Source: Rutpela maculata (lineage: Eukaryota; Arthropoda; Insecta; Coleoptera; Cerambycidae). Taken from it: a DNA stretch of 64,000 nucleotides. The notes below the pieces were generated by a model. It did no database searches, was not told the origin of the DNA, and saw only the letters and a program-made list of their open reading frames with translations. The stretch covers positions 61,898,265 to 61,962,264 of the forward strand of contig OW386293.2 in NCBI GenBank assembly GCA_936432065.2, in the 5' to 3' direction. A program made the translations under genes and the position numbers. This document shows positions 22,918-36,743 of the stretch, in pieces. Positions within the stretch are counted from its first letter, which is position 1. Every line of letters begins with the position of its first letter.

Positions 22918-24100
22918 TTTAAATAAAAATTATCTTAGGAAGTTATGACCAGAGCCCGTATTTTGGATGACATTGACGTAAAATGCAGAGTCGGCATGGG
23001 AGGGTAGTACAAAATTATAATAATTCTTATCTCTTTTTGTAGTTAACTGCTCATCCAATTGGAAACATTAAATCAAACTATTACATTGCAGATTAATACC
23101 ACGTAATTAACAATAGATAATTAAATATGAGTCTAAATATTCGGCACGAAAAGAACGCCGCGCGCCGTTTCTCTAAGAATATCACTTGTAAATCCCTATT
23201 TTCCTGTTGATGGGAGTTAGACGACACATGCCATGTAATTAAAAACTTGCGCGATCATAACGGGGTAATATTGCACCTTTGATAGGTACTTGAGCTTTGC
23301 ATCATTTAATGTTAACCCGGCGTCTTCACAAATCCACGATTGTACCGTTTGTATTACGGTAATGGACGCGCCATTATTATACTAAACTGCCGAAATAGTC
23401 ATTGGAAAGTTTCCCTTATCCATGTCTGGAAATAGTATATCAGCGGGTAATCGACGCATAGTGAAGCATTGAATTTAATTATTATTGTTTCAAGTTAAAT
23501 TAATAAAGAAATACCAGCATAGAAACACGCCAAACACAGCGTGGCAATGACAATATTAGAGATGCAGGTAAACGAAAATATACAGTTGGAGAACAAAATA
23601 TAAAAGCTCTGAACATATATGATTTAAAAAACAGCTAAAAGTCAGTACATAAAGTGGATGACTCGAGATTTCTACAAAAATATTCAACTCTGGCAGCCCT
23701 TCATTTTTAAACTCGGCGTGCGTTAATCGAAAATATACACACGAAGAAGAAAATCAAAAAGAGTTGGATATATTATGATTAAAATAACAACTAAAAAGTG
23801 TATACATAAAGCCGATGACTCAAGATACCCACAATAATATTCAACTTCAATAATATATTCAACTACATTAGCGGTTGCGTTGCGATTTCATTACCTACTA
23901 CTGCTGTTTTCTCAATAACAGTTTAACAGCAGTTAGCAAAAACATTTTTACTACACCGTGTTTCTTATCTGTTGTTTTCTCACCTGTTATTTTCAAACAG
24001 AAATAACAGTCTGTTAATGCTATTTACAAAAAACAATTATACAATAACAGGTTGTTAAATAGCAACTCATCTCTAGTTTGGCTTTGGCAGTGTGCGTTGG
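22918..24100. other. Non-coding stretch within Ty3-3, no gene seen
   Basis: About 1.2 kb with no frame of interest on either strand. The end next to the LTR should be the 3' untranslated part of Ty3-3. Around 23860-24080 there are many short AACAG/CTGTT motifs. I recognise no element here. Confidence 0.4.
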
Positions 24101-24700
24101 GTTTCAGCCACAACACTTCTACTCATACCTTACTGTTAGTGCTTTATAACCGATGAGTTAATTATGCATGTAAAATGAATTTGACAAATTTATTTTAAAT
24201 ACTTTCGAGTCTGTTAACATAATTATTATACTTCGGGCTCCATATCATTGAACAGTATTCAATACAACTATAACTACTAATGTTTTATATAATAATATTA
24301 AAATCCAATTTATATCTTTAAAATCTAGATATTGTCTAGGTCGACCAAAAAATAATATTTAGAACTTGCAATATTTAAGAATTACTACTTTACTGTGTAA
24401 TGACACCATATAATACGACTAATAATTTTTTACCTGTCTGAGGGTCAGGGACTCTTTTTATTTGTAGAGAAATGTAAACATCAATAAGCGTTCGCCTGGA
24501 CTTTCACTAAGGTTTATAAAAATTTTGTATTTAAAGATTTTTTGGTTTGTGTGGCAATAATACTTATTGTTAGCGACCGATGTTTCTGATTGTAACTTTA
24601 CAAAAGTATTAGATAGTAACGTGTAATTCAGAGTCCGTCTCTGGAATGTCATCCCAAACGGGCTATGGTTGTGACATTTAATTAACATTTAATTTGTCAC
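24100..24700 (-). pseudogene. Remnant of a LINE ORF2 C-terminal region
   Basis: On the reverse strand the frame 24688-24458 contains a segment like the region just before DLGV in Jockey/CR1 ORF2 (MTFQRRTLNYTLLSNTFVKL). Further on, at about 24270-24200, it reads IEYCSMIWSPKYNNYVNRLE, a hallmark of the ORF2 C-terminus. Frames are broken and the RT core is missing. The 144 bp at 24292-24435 inside it recur at 26314-26457. Confidence 0.6.
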
Positions 24701-24850
24701 TGTTGGTCTTGTCACTGTTGGTCTAGTAGATTAAGTTGTTTTTTTACACATTATTACTGTTGTTGTAATTTAGATATATATTCATAGTTTATATTCTTAC
24801 TGACTTACCATATATACATATACTGTATCTATACAAAAATGTTAAATAAA

Positions 24851-24881
<31 letters not shown>
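24701..24881 (+). repeat. 3' end of a truncated LINE with TTA-repeat tail
   Basis: AT-rich 3' UTR-like sequence ending with AATAAATATTATT followed by about ten ATT units up to 24881. The tail type matches that of LINE-2 (on the opposite strand). No coding part remains. Confidence 0.45.
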
Positions 24882-24884
<3 letters not shown>

Positions 24885-25083
24885 GGGGTATGTCTGGCTG
24901 GTTTTCGATTATAGATGTGTCATTGTCTGGGGTACTAAAGACATTTTCTTGGCTTGGATGACTAAAATCTTCATAGATTGGGGTAACTTCAGGAAAAGTT
25001 CTTGCATATAGTTGATCAAGAATCTGTTCTGTGAGTTTGTTGTAGAACTCTCCAAAATCGTCCGAAGTTGAAGACAGAATCAA
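24882..25083 (-). other. Unrecognised short reading frame
   Basis: A 67-residue acidic frame (with FYNKLTEQILDQLYARTF and IYEDFSHPSQENVF) opens on the reverse strand next to the TTA tail. The composition is protein-like, but I recognise no domain. It could be part of the 3' coding region of Ty3-3 or of another disrupted element. Confidence 0.25.
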
Positions 25084-25299
25084 AATTCGACTTAGGCAAA
25101 AATTTCATTTAAGGACATTTTTAAGAGTCTGCAGAGGCACAGATCAGTCCTTAAGGACCGTTTTGGGTTCTAAAAGGCGTTAGAAATGACCAGGTGAAAA
25201 TTCGAAGAAACACCGAATTTTCACTTAGGAAAATATGTTTTTGGTTCAGGATATGAGAGCAAAAGTAGATAATAACAAAGATTTATGAATAATAATATA

Positions 25300-25760
25300 C
25301 TTTTTCAAAGGTACCACAAATTGGACTTTGAAAAATAATATTTTTGAAAGGGCGTCGAAATTTGGCTCAAGAATAGATTTATCGAAAGTACGCCAAAATT
25401 TCACTTGCAGACTAATTTTTCAAAACTACGTCGAAATTTGGCTCAAGAATCGATTTATCGAAAGTACCTACGCCAAAATTTCACTTGCAGACTAATTTTT
25501 CAAAACTGCGTCGAAATTTGGCTCAAGAATCGATTTATCGAAAGTACCTACGCCAAAATTTCACTTGCAGACTAATTTTTCAAAACTGCGTCGAAATTTG
25601 GCTTGAGAATCGATTTATCAAAAGTACACCAAAATTTCACTCGCAGATTACTTTTTCAAAACTGCGTTGAAATTTGGCTTGAAAATTGATTTTTCTAAAG
25701 TACGCCAAAATTGGGCTTAAAATAGATTTTTCAAAAGTACCACAAAGTCAGTTTAAAAAG
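25300..25760. repeat. Tandem minisatellite, 76-80-bp unit
   Basis: About five units. The marker GCTCAAGAAT or GCTTGAGAAT occurs at 25365, 25441, 25521, 25601 and, altered, at 25677, giving steps of 76, 80, 80 and 76. Each unit has AAAACTRCGTCGAAATTTGG, a CGATTTATC part and CAAAATTTCACTTGCAGA. More decayed units seem to extend left to about 25080. A frame at 25485-25670 is just the translated repeat. Confidence 0.85.
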
Positions 25761-25820
25761 AACCACGAAAATATACTTCGAAATATTTTTTATTTTTTTT
25801 AATCTCTCATTTTTCAAAAC

Positions 25821-26147
25821 TGTAAAATCCTCACATTACCGTGCATTTATGCATTAGAATGCATTACTTATGTCAAAAACAACATGGCGCTATATAACAG
25901 AAATAAGGATTTTCACAATCACTTGACTAGACGCAATGATGATCTTAGAGTTAATAATATCAGACTTAATCGAGCTCAAACTGGCATCAACTCCTATGGA
26001 ATAAAATTATTCAATGCACTACCTAATACAATAAAAAGCCAGCCTCCAACTAAATTCAGATCGACTATTAAACAATATTTAATCAAATATGCTTTCTTCA
26101 CACTTGAAGATATTGAAAATGGTTTTCAAAATTTTTCTGTAATGTAA
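25821..26147 (+). pseudogene. LINE-5 ORF2 C-terminal end
   Basis: 5'-truncated LINE. The frame from 25824 starts inside ILTLPCIYALECITYVKNN and runs to a stop at 26145-26147, with RAQTGINSYGIKLFNALP and LIKYAFFTLEDIE. It is closely like the end of LINE-9 ORF2 (LTLPCIYALQSITHIHEN and RGQTGINYHGVKLYNLL), so both are one family. The 3' UTR continues to 26313, is split by Ty3-4, and ends with the (ATTCT)n tail at 36743. Confidence 0.85.
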
Positions 26148-26258
26148 CATGTCAGTTTTTTAATTTTTTTTATTTGTTATACAAATAATTTTCTCATTAT
26201 TATTTATAATTTATATTACACTTTTCCTTATGTAAAGTATAAATTTGTCTTACGTGTT

Positions 26259-26263
<5 letters not shown>

Positions 26264-26323
<60 letters not shown>

Positions 26324-26454
26324 AATCCAATTTATATCTTTAAAATCTAGATATTGTCTAGGTCGACCAAAAAATAATATTTAGAACTTGCAATATTTAA
26401 GAATTACTACTTTACTGTGTAATGACACCATATAATACGACTAATAATTTTTTA

Positions 26455-26513
<59 letters not shown>
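26264..26513. repeat. (TA)n microsatellite carrying a 144-bp duplicated segment
   Basis: TA repeats at about 26264-26313 and 26458-26513 flank 26314-26457, which is an exact copy, as read by eye, of 24292-24435 in the same orientation. The TA tract continues at 36548 beyond Ty3-4. Confidence 0.85.
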
Positions 26514-26516
<3 letters not shown>

Positions 26517-28482
26517 AGCAGGCATATTGCCGCCCCATAAATTATAAAATATTTTAACTTAAGCGTGAATGTCCGCGGTAGATTTAAATATATTTCTTAA
26601 AATTGCTTTTTAATTAAACACAACTGTATGCAACCAGAGTTACGCCTAAAATCAGCTTATCTTTATGAGTGGAGAGGGTAACGAAGCGATGCGATTTATA
26701 CGCACCGAAAAAGAAAGCAGAACGAATAAGTTTTCCGTTACTAGAAGGTTAGAACTTCGATTGCTCGATGAACTTTTAAATAGTGATGTATTTTCATTAA
26801 ATTTTTCCTTGAAGACTTCAACATTGAAAGGGTTGATAGTCCCTCTTCTTGATTATGAAGCAGGCCTAATTATCTTCACCGGTTTAATCCGTAAGTAATT
26901 TATAAAGAAATAATTTTTTTGGCAGCGGCCATTTTACAACTCACGCTTACACTTCATTTCTTTCCAGGGTTTCACTATTGGATAAATAATTTTATTAATG
27001 GATAAACAATTTTCATATTGAATCCAAATAATTTAGTTTTGGACGAAAAATGTTAGTATTGGACAAAGAATTTTTGTATTAGATGCAAGTTTTATTATAA
27101 AAATGCAAATCTTCTAAAATTGGAAGCAAGTTTTATCAATCTTGGGATGCACATCGTAGTTATGCATTGCTTATTAACGTCATATTAAATTTTGGGTTGG
27201 AAACAAATTTTGTATGGAGATCGCGACGATAGTATGGTAGGATAGTTGGGATTTGTCCTTATGGAATTTCTGGAAGCGTCGAATATGGTATTGGAAACTT
27301 CTAAACCTGATCCCGAGCTCTTCTAGAAACCAACAATTATATCACTGTGGGTTGGATTTCACCAACATCATCCCCTACTAAAGTCACCATTTTCATTCAC
27401 AGAAAAATTCCAGATAAGTGTCACAAATAAGTTTTTTTTTATCTAACGTTTTTTATATAAATACTTCATATTTTTACCTTTTAACATTTTTAGAGTTTTT
27501 AAAGTATCATGTTCTATTTTTTTTTAAAACTATTTCTATTTTCAATTTTATTATTAACATGTTTCAATGAACACTTAATATATACTATTTTTATCAAGGT
27601 ATAAATTATCGACGTTACGTCTAATTAAAAACAAATTATATAAAAGGTTCTGTAAAGACTTTGTGATCACAATTTCTACGAAACATTTAGGTATAGTTAT
27701 ATAATAAAATTTGACTTTTAAACACCATATTGTCGGTTCATGTTTTAGACAATATTATAAATAATATCTGCATAACATTTTATCGTCCACTCGATATATT
27801 TTTTTTGTATATAATTTCACTTAATATTAAGGCCTCAGTTTAGTTGTTTTATAATAAAAACATACCAAGTTTGATTGATTTATAATAAAATCAATTTTAT
27901 AATCACATTGTCCACTCATTTCAGGTATTTTGATACAAACCAAACTTTACAAACCAAACTTTACAAACCAAACTTCACAAACTAAATATTTAGATATTAC
28001 TTACTGTATTAATTATTTAATCTTTGATAAAAAGTTGAACATCCTTTAGTAATATTCAGAGGTATTAAACTAATCTTGACTTGTGCTAAATTTGAATTAT
28101 TAATTTACATTTTTTTTTTATACAACTAGTACTTTCTCTAAATTTTGATTAGTTTATCTTTCTTATAATCAAACTTCAGTTTCAGTGTAAATTATAATTA
28201 TAGAAAGATTGGCGCCCCGTTATTCTGGAAAATTTACCATTATCTAAGTGAAATTAACATCTCTTAAAAAAAATTTTATAAAAACATCTATCATTTATTA
28301 ATCTTTATCTACCTAACACGTAAAACCATTCGTAAAGCATTTTCTTACCCATGACTCATCTGCCGAGTCTCTGAGCTACTGGGGTAGTAATATTTTTTCT
28401 TCAAATAACATAAAGTGCAGTAAGACTCTCAAACACTTGATGAAAATTAAATTTTATTGAACAGCGAAGAAATTATGTTACA
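26514..28482 (+). repeat. 5' LTR of Ty3-4 (1969 bp)
   Basis: Starts TGTAGCAGGC and ends TTATGTTACA. It is repeated at a constant offset of 8065 bp as 34579-36547, with about five differences noticed by eye (for example in the last 12 bases, and a C/T near 27916). An open frame of 77 codons (26665-26898) is present in both LTRs; it is not a known retroelement protein. Confidence 0.95.
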
Positions 28483-28606
28483 AAATGGCGCCCAAACGGT
28501 GTGTAGGGTGGTAATGTTACAAAATGGCGACCAACCGTGTCTAGGGTAGTGAATTTACAAAATAGTGCCCATTCGTGAGTAGGTAGATTAATTTACGAAT
28601 GACACC
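28478..28606 (+). promoter_or_regulatory. Primer-binding site of Ty3-4 within a 38-39-bp tandem array
   Basis: The sequence after the LTR reads AAATGGCGCCCAAACGGTGT, a TGGCGCCC-type primer-binding site. Units beginning TTACAAAATGGCG start at 28478, 28517 and 28555, with a partial one at 28593. The first unit spans the LTR/internal junction, so the LTR end and the binding site are both repeated. Confidence 0.75.
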
Positions 28607-29587
28607 AAAATTTTAAGAAAAATAAAATTTTTAATAGATATTTTTCACAAAAGATATTTTTTTCTCTCAGAAATTACACATACAGTATATATTTTTCACT
28701 AGTCAACTAGTAATAATTTTTTCTTCGGTAGTAATTATTTTCTTAAAAAGAAAAATTTCCCGAGAGAGGGAGTAGAATTTATAAAATTCTAGTTTTTATT
28801 ATTAAAATTAACAATAGAGTAAAGTTTGTGTCAGAATAACTGATAAGTGCAACAACAAATTTATTTAGCAGCAATTAACTTTGAAGATTTTAATATAACC
28901 TTCGAGTAACGTTAAAAAATAATATTTTTGTATATGTTTACTGCCAGTTAAAACCTTTTGGTTGATTAGTAAAAAGGCATAAATGATATATGAAACTTGG
29001 AAAATTTTATATGGGATACTTCAATTTTGGTAATAAATTTTTGTAACTTCGAAGTTTGTCCTATAATTCATATTTATATATGAATACGACAAATATTGGG
29101 CATAGTTACCCATGAGTCGATTTTGTTTTTATTATTGTCAGTTGACGATTAAGGGAATACGCAGAATTGTGTTTTCCTAATTTGTGGAATGTTATAGGTT
29201 TCGGACGGTCGACGCCGTTGAACCACTTTTTATTAAAAAGGTATTAGCATTTTTTGCTGTATGTTTCAGCTTGACACTGAAATATTTGTGTTTATTGAAT
29301 CATTTCAAATTCATTTAGTTGTGTATTTATAATACCAGTAAATTAAAAGAATTTAATTTACATTGCCTTGAGCAGATAGGCATATAAAAAGTTGTTTGTT
29401 TCAACTTCAAAACTTGACAAGAAATAACCATCAGGATATTTGGGAAATTTAATAAGTGTTTGTAATTTAATTAGAGAATCTAGCTAGACCATTTATTTTT
29501 TTTACAAAACGCACAATTTCTTTATTATTCTACTTGTTTGCGATTACTTAATTCTAATACATATAGAGTATTATATATTTTTGCACA
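28607..29587 (+). other. Ty3-4 leader before gag
   Basis: About 1 kb of AT-rich sequence without coding potential between the primer-binding region and the gag ATG. It contains a CGAGAGAGGGAG purine run near 28762 that resembles the polypurine tract before the 3' LTR (34567-34578). Confidence 0.6.
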
Positions 29588-30995
29588 ATGGAGACCTTTA
29601 ATCTGAGAGTAAATTATTTAACTAAAGAACAGATTGACTATGAACTATTAATTAGAGACATAAAAACAACAAAAAAAGAATTAAGCACTAAAAGAAAAAT
29701 GTTGAGAAAACTGTTAGATAAGGAGGCATTACGTCACATAGAATATGAATATAATCTTTTTGATTTTGATGTTGAAAAAGCGGCAATTAATAGTACAATA
29801 GAGGAAATTCGTGTTCTTATCGAACAATTCGAAGGTCCGGAGACAGATTCCGGGTACATTCGAATAACTACTTATTTAATTCATCTAATACATAGGGTTA
29901 ATAGAATTCCATTAACCAGTGAAGACGCTGATTTGTCTGTTTATATTTCAAATTATAAGGATGAAATGAGGGCCACTACTCTCGAGCTGGAGGCCTTAAT
30001 CTCTGAAAAGGTACAACAACCTAGCGCTGCCGAAATTGCACCAACTAATTTAAATTCAACAGTATTGCACAACCAGACGACCTTTTTTCCGAATAATATT
30101 TTACCAACATCTAGTAAAACTGTACCAGTGTATAAATGGGACCTAAAATTCAGTGGGGATACAAATAGTAGCTTAAAATCTTTTTTAGAACGAGTTGATG
30201 AACTTTGTGCCTCAAGAAATGTTTCAAAATTAGAATTATTTAATAGTGCATGTGACTTATTTAGCCACAATGCTTTACTTTGGTTTAGATCAATTAAAAA
30301 TTCAGTTTCTGATTGGGATGCTTTAGTAGCTTTATTAAAAAGAGAATTTCTCCCGGTAGATTATGACGATCAATTGTGGACAGAAATTAGAGGTAGAACA
30401 CAAGGTAGAAATGAATCGATTTCAATCTATGTAGCGATAATGGAAACATTATTTAATCGTTTAAATAAATCTGTACCTGAAAAAACTAGGTTAAAATATA
30501 TAAAAAAGAACATGTTACCCCACTATATTAGTCAATTAGCTTTAACATCAATAGAAACAATATCTCAGTTAATCAGTTTATGTAAAAAAATTGATGAGGC
30601 TCACTCATTAAAAAATAGCTATCGGCCGCCTCCAAATCATTGTTTATTAGAGCCTGAACTTGCTTATAAATTAGAACAACCAACCCAGTCATTTTCTCAA
30701 AACAATGCTCAGTCTCAACATAATTTTAAAGGTAAAAAACCAATAAGTAAGGGAAGACACTACCCTAAAAATAGTCAAAACATTTCTGCCGTAAATAATA
30801 GTCAACCTTCTGGTTCAAGTACTTATAAAAAAATAATTTGCTATAACTGTGGTCTTGAAAATCACAGCTTTTATGATTGTAGAGCTCCTAAAAAGAAATT
30901 CTGTTTTAAATGTGGAAAACAGGGTGAAACTATTAAAACATGTTCGTGTTCAAAAAAACGAAGCATGAGGGTTGGAAGGTCGTACCACTCCCAAT
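29588..30995 (+). CDS. Ty3-4 gag domain
   Basis: Begins at an ATG with a start like that of the Ty3-1 Gag and contains EGPETDSGYIRI, the capsid-like NALLWFRSIKNSVSDWDALV and KREFLPVDYDDQLW, and two C-terminal knuckles: CYNCGLENHSFYDC and CFKCGKQGETIKTC (the second without the usual His). Unlike Ty3-1, there is no stop between gag and pol: the frame runs straight into the protease. The end coordinate is approximate. Confidence 0.85.
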
Positions 30996-33900
30996 CTAAG
31001 GTGATCAGGTATGGTAATGTAAATAAAACTAAAATTTTTTATAATAACGTAAATTTAAAAAAAAGCTCTGTAAGTGAAATTAAGTTTCAATTAAATTCTT
31101 TTGACAAAATTAAACAGAATCGTGAATGGAAAACTTGGTTAACCAAGGTTTCAAATTTTTATCGTAATAGTAAAATTTCTGAAGTAAATATCGCACCGTT
31201 TTTTTTGACAAAACCCTTTGATAATAGACCTTATGTCACAGTAAAAATTTTTGATAAAAATATAACAGCTTTATTAGATTCCGGAGCAAATTTAAGTGTC
31301 CTAGGAGGTCATTATGTGGCTATTTTAGAAAAATTTAACTTAACAGTAGATAAATGTGTAGAAACGTTAGTGACAACAGCTGATGGAAATTCTCAAAGTG
31401 TAATAGGATGTGTTTATTTGCCAATTTGCATTGACAATATATGTAAAATACTTAAAGTTCTAGTAGTACCTTCTTTAAAGCATAAATTAATTTTGGGCAG
31501 TGATTTTTGTAAAATATTTTCAGTAGAATTAAATTTTTTTAATAATTCTTGGTCCGTAAATTGTAACTTGAATGATGTAGAGATTTGTGCTCTGCATACA
31601 GAATCAGAAATGTCACCTTGTATAACTACTAAACTTACTAAAGAACAACAAAGACAGGTTGATAATATTTATGAATCTTTTAAAAGTATTTCGTCTGAAG
31701 ATACTTTAGGGTGTACTGACAAGATTTCGTTAGATATAGATACGGGTGATTCTAAACCGTTTAAAATACGACAGTACCCTATGTCCCCCTTTATGATGAA
31801 TATTTTAAATAAAGAGTTAGACCAAATGTTGAAATTAGGAGTTGTTGAACCTTCACATAGCCCTTGGAGCTCACCTGTACTTTTAGTTAAAAAAAAAAAC
31901 TGGAGAATATCGTTTTACATTTGATGGTAGGCATCTAAATAAAATCACTAAACCAGATGCATATCCTTTTAATAGAGTGGATAGAATTTTAAGCATGTTG
32001 CGAGGGGCTAAATATATTAGTTCGATCGATTTAAAAAAAGCTTTTTGGCAAATACCACTTACCCCGCAATCGAAGGAAAAAACTGCTTTCGCTGTGCCTG
32101 GTAGGGGTTTATTTCATTTTAATAGAGTACCTTTCGGACTCATAAATAGTGCGCAAACACAACAAAGACTTATGGATGCTGTTTTTGGCCCCAAATTTGA
32201 ACCAAATCTTTTTGTATATCTTGATGATATAATTATTGTTTCTGAAACCTTTGATAAACATATAGAAATTTTAAATGAGGTATTAAATGTTTTAAAGGAT
32301 GCAAATCTAACAGTTAACTTAAAAAAGTGTGAGTTTTTTAGAAAATCTCTTAAGTATCTTGGATTTTTAGTGGACTCTGGCGGCTTACGGACAGATCCGG
32401 ATAAAATATCTGCAATGGTAAATTATCCGAGGCCCACTAACACCACAGAAATTAAAAGATTTATTGGTATGACTTCGTGGTATCGTCGGTTTATACCGCA
32501 TTTTTCAACTTTAGTATCACCTTTGAATGACCTTTTGAAAGGTAAAGTAAGAAAAAAACAGTCAATATTGTGGTCAAAGGAAGCAGAAAATTCTTTTATA
32601 CAATTAAAACAGGCTCTTGTCTCTGCACCTATTCTAAACGCACCTGATTTTAGTAAACCCTTTGTTATACAATGCGATGGTAGCGATGTAGGTATCGGCG
32701 GTCTTCTTTTTCAATACATAGACGGTAAAGAATCTGTTATTGCGTTTGCGAGTAGAAGCTTAACCCGTACAGAAAGAGCTTATTCTACTTGTCAAAAAGA
32801 ATTATTAAGTTTGATATTTTCTATAGAATTTTTTCGATATTTCATTGAAGGACAACATTTCACAGTAATTACTGATCACTCGGCTTTACAATGGTTAAAA
32901 AATTTACAAAATCCTACTGGAAAATTAGCTAGATGGTCTTTAAAATTACAACAATATTCGTTTGATGTAACACATAGAAAGGGAAAATATAACGTGGTAG
33001 CGGACGCTTTGTCTAGGAGTATACCTACGTCCGTAGATTTATCAGATATTTCTCCCCAAAATGTGGATAAATTTTATGTAAAGATGAGGGAAAATATACT
33101 CAAAACCCCAAAAAAGTATCCTGATTGGAAAGTCAATGATGGTACTGTTTATAAATTTATTTCGTCAAAAATGCCTTTTAAGAGTAATATATCTGAATGG
33201 AAGTTATTAGTTCCTAAGTCTCAAAGGCTTGAGATTATTAAAAATTGTCATGACCCACCTACTAGTTCACACCTAGGTTTTTAAAAGAGTTTTAGTAGAG
33301 TTCAAGATTTGTATTACTGGCCTAAGATGCGCAGAGATATATTGAAATATGTACGCTCTTGTAAAATTTGTGCTTCTCAAAAAAGCTCTAATGAAGCAAG
33401 AATAGGCAAAATGGGCACAGACAAAAATGTTAATTTTCCTTGGCAAGTCATAGCTGTGGATATTATGGGTCCATTACCTAGATCTCCACGAGGTTTTACT
33501 CACTTATTAGTTGTAGGCGACTGGTTTTCCAAGTACACTTTAGTTCATCCTTTAAGAACTGCTACTGCTAGTAACATAGTAAAATTTATGGAAAATAATG
33601 TATTTTTAGTATATGGAGTTCCACAATATATCATTTGTGATAACGGTTCTCAATTTGCGGGAAAAACCTTTAAGGCTTTTGCTGATAAATATCATGTCCA
33701 AAAAATATGGTTTAATGCATTATACCACCCACAATGTAATTTCGTTGAAAGACAGAACCGAACAGTTGGTACGGCTATCCGAAGCTATATAACTGAACAC
33801 AAAGAATGGGACAAACATCTTTCTGAGATTCAGCAGGCTATAAATACCGCCAAACATGAAGTTACTGGGTATTCTCCATCATTTCTAAATTTTGCGCGCT

Positions 33901-34322
33901 ATGTTCCCTTGTCAGGAGATTATTATGGTGAAGTCGAATCCACAAAGGATATTAATTTACTTCCGGGTGACCGACAAGGTTATGTTTCCGATTTTACAGG
34001 TTTATCAGAAGTATACTCTGAGGTAAAGGAGAAATTAAAGAAAGCTTATGAGCGTAATAAAAAGGCTTATAATTTGAGAAAACGTGATAATGTTAAATTT
34101 GCGGTAGGCGATAAGGTCTGGCGTAGAAACAAAGTTTTATCGGACGCGGTAAACAAGTTTTCTGCCAAACTAGCTCCCAAATATGTTTTATGCACGGTTC
34201 GAAAGAAAATTTCGAATATTATTTATCAATTAGATAATATGGATTCGTCAGATGCAGGTACATGGCATGTCAAAGATTTGAAGCCCTACCTAGGTTCGAA
34301 TTCTGACGTCTCGGTTGGATGA
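30996..34322 (+). pseudogene. Ty3-4 pol: protease, RT, RNase H, integrase; two lesions
   Basis: Protease motif ALLDSGANLSVLG, then RT with SSIDLKKAFWQIPL, VPFGLINSAQTQQ and FVYLDDIII, RNase H with VIQCDGSDVGIGG and TVITDHSALQWL, integrase zinc finger (CKICASQK), and core with VDIMGPLPRSPRG, ICDNGSQFAG and NFVERQNR (D, D, E), then a C-terminal domain to 34322. There are only two breaks: an A run of 11 at about 31889-31899 that shifts the frame, and an in-frame TAA at 33282-33284 before the integrase. Everything else is open, so the copy is recent. Confidence 0.9.
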
Positions 34323-34566
34323 CCGGATCTAAAATTAGTACTTTTCTTGAATAAACTTTTGGTATTTAATACATTAACATTAAATTATTCAAATTAGTAT
34401 TTGTAAATAGTGTATAGTACATTCCTAGATAGAACGTTAGATACCCTTTGTCTAAATTTTAAAGTAATAAAGGATATCTTTTTTGAAATTTGTAAATATA
34501 GTTTAAGTCATTCGGTAGAAAATTTTTTTTTTACAAAAGAGTAACAAAAAAAATTTTTTTTTTTTA

Positions 34567-34578
34567 CGAGAGAGGGAG
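34567..34578 (+). promoter_or_regulatory. Polypurine tract of Ty3-4
   Basis: CGAGAGAGGGAG directly before the 3' LTR; this primes plus-strand synthesis in LTR elements. Confidence 0.8.

Positions 34579-36743
<2,165 letters not shown>

Noticed and set aside
23558..24078. Possible hAT element with TAGAGATG and CATCTCTA ends
   Set aside because: The 8-bp flanks differ and the inverted match does not extend past 8 bases.
25485..25670. 61-codon frame in the minisatellite
   Set aside because: It is the translated repeat unit with no start context or domain.
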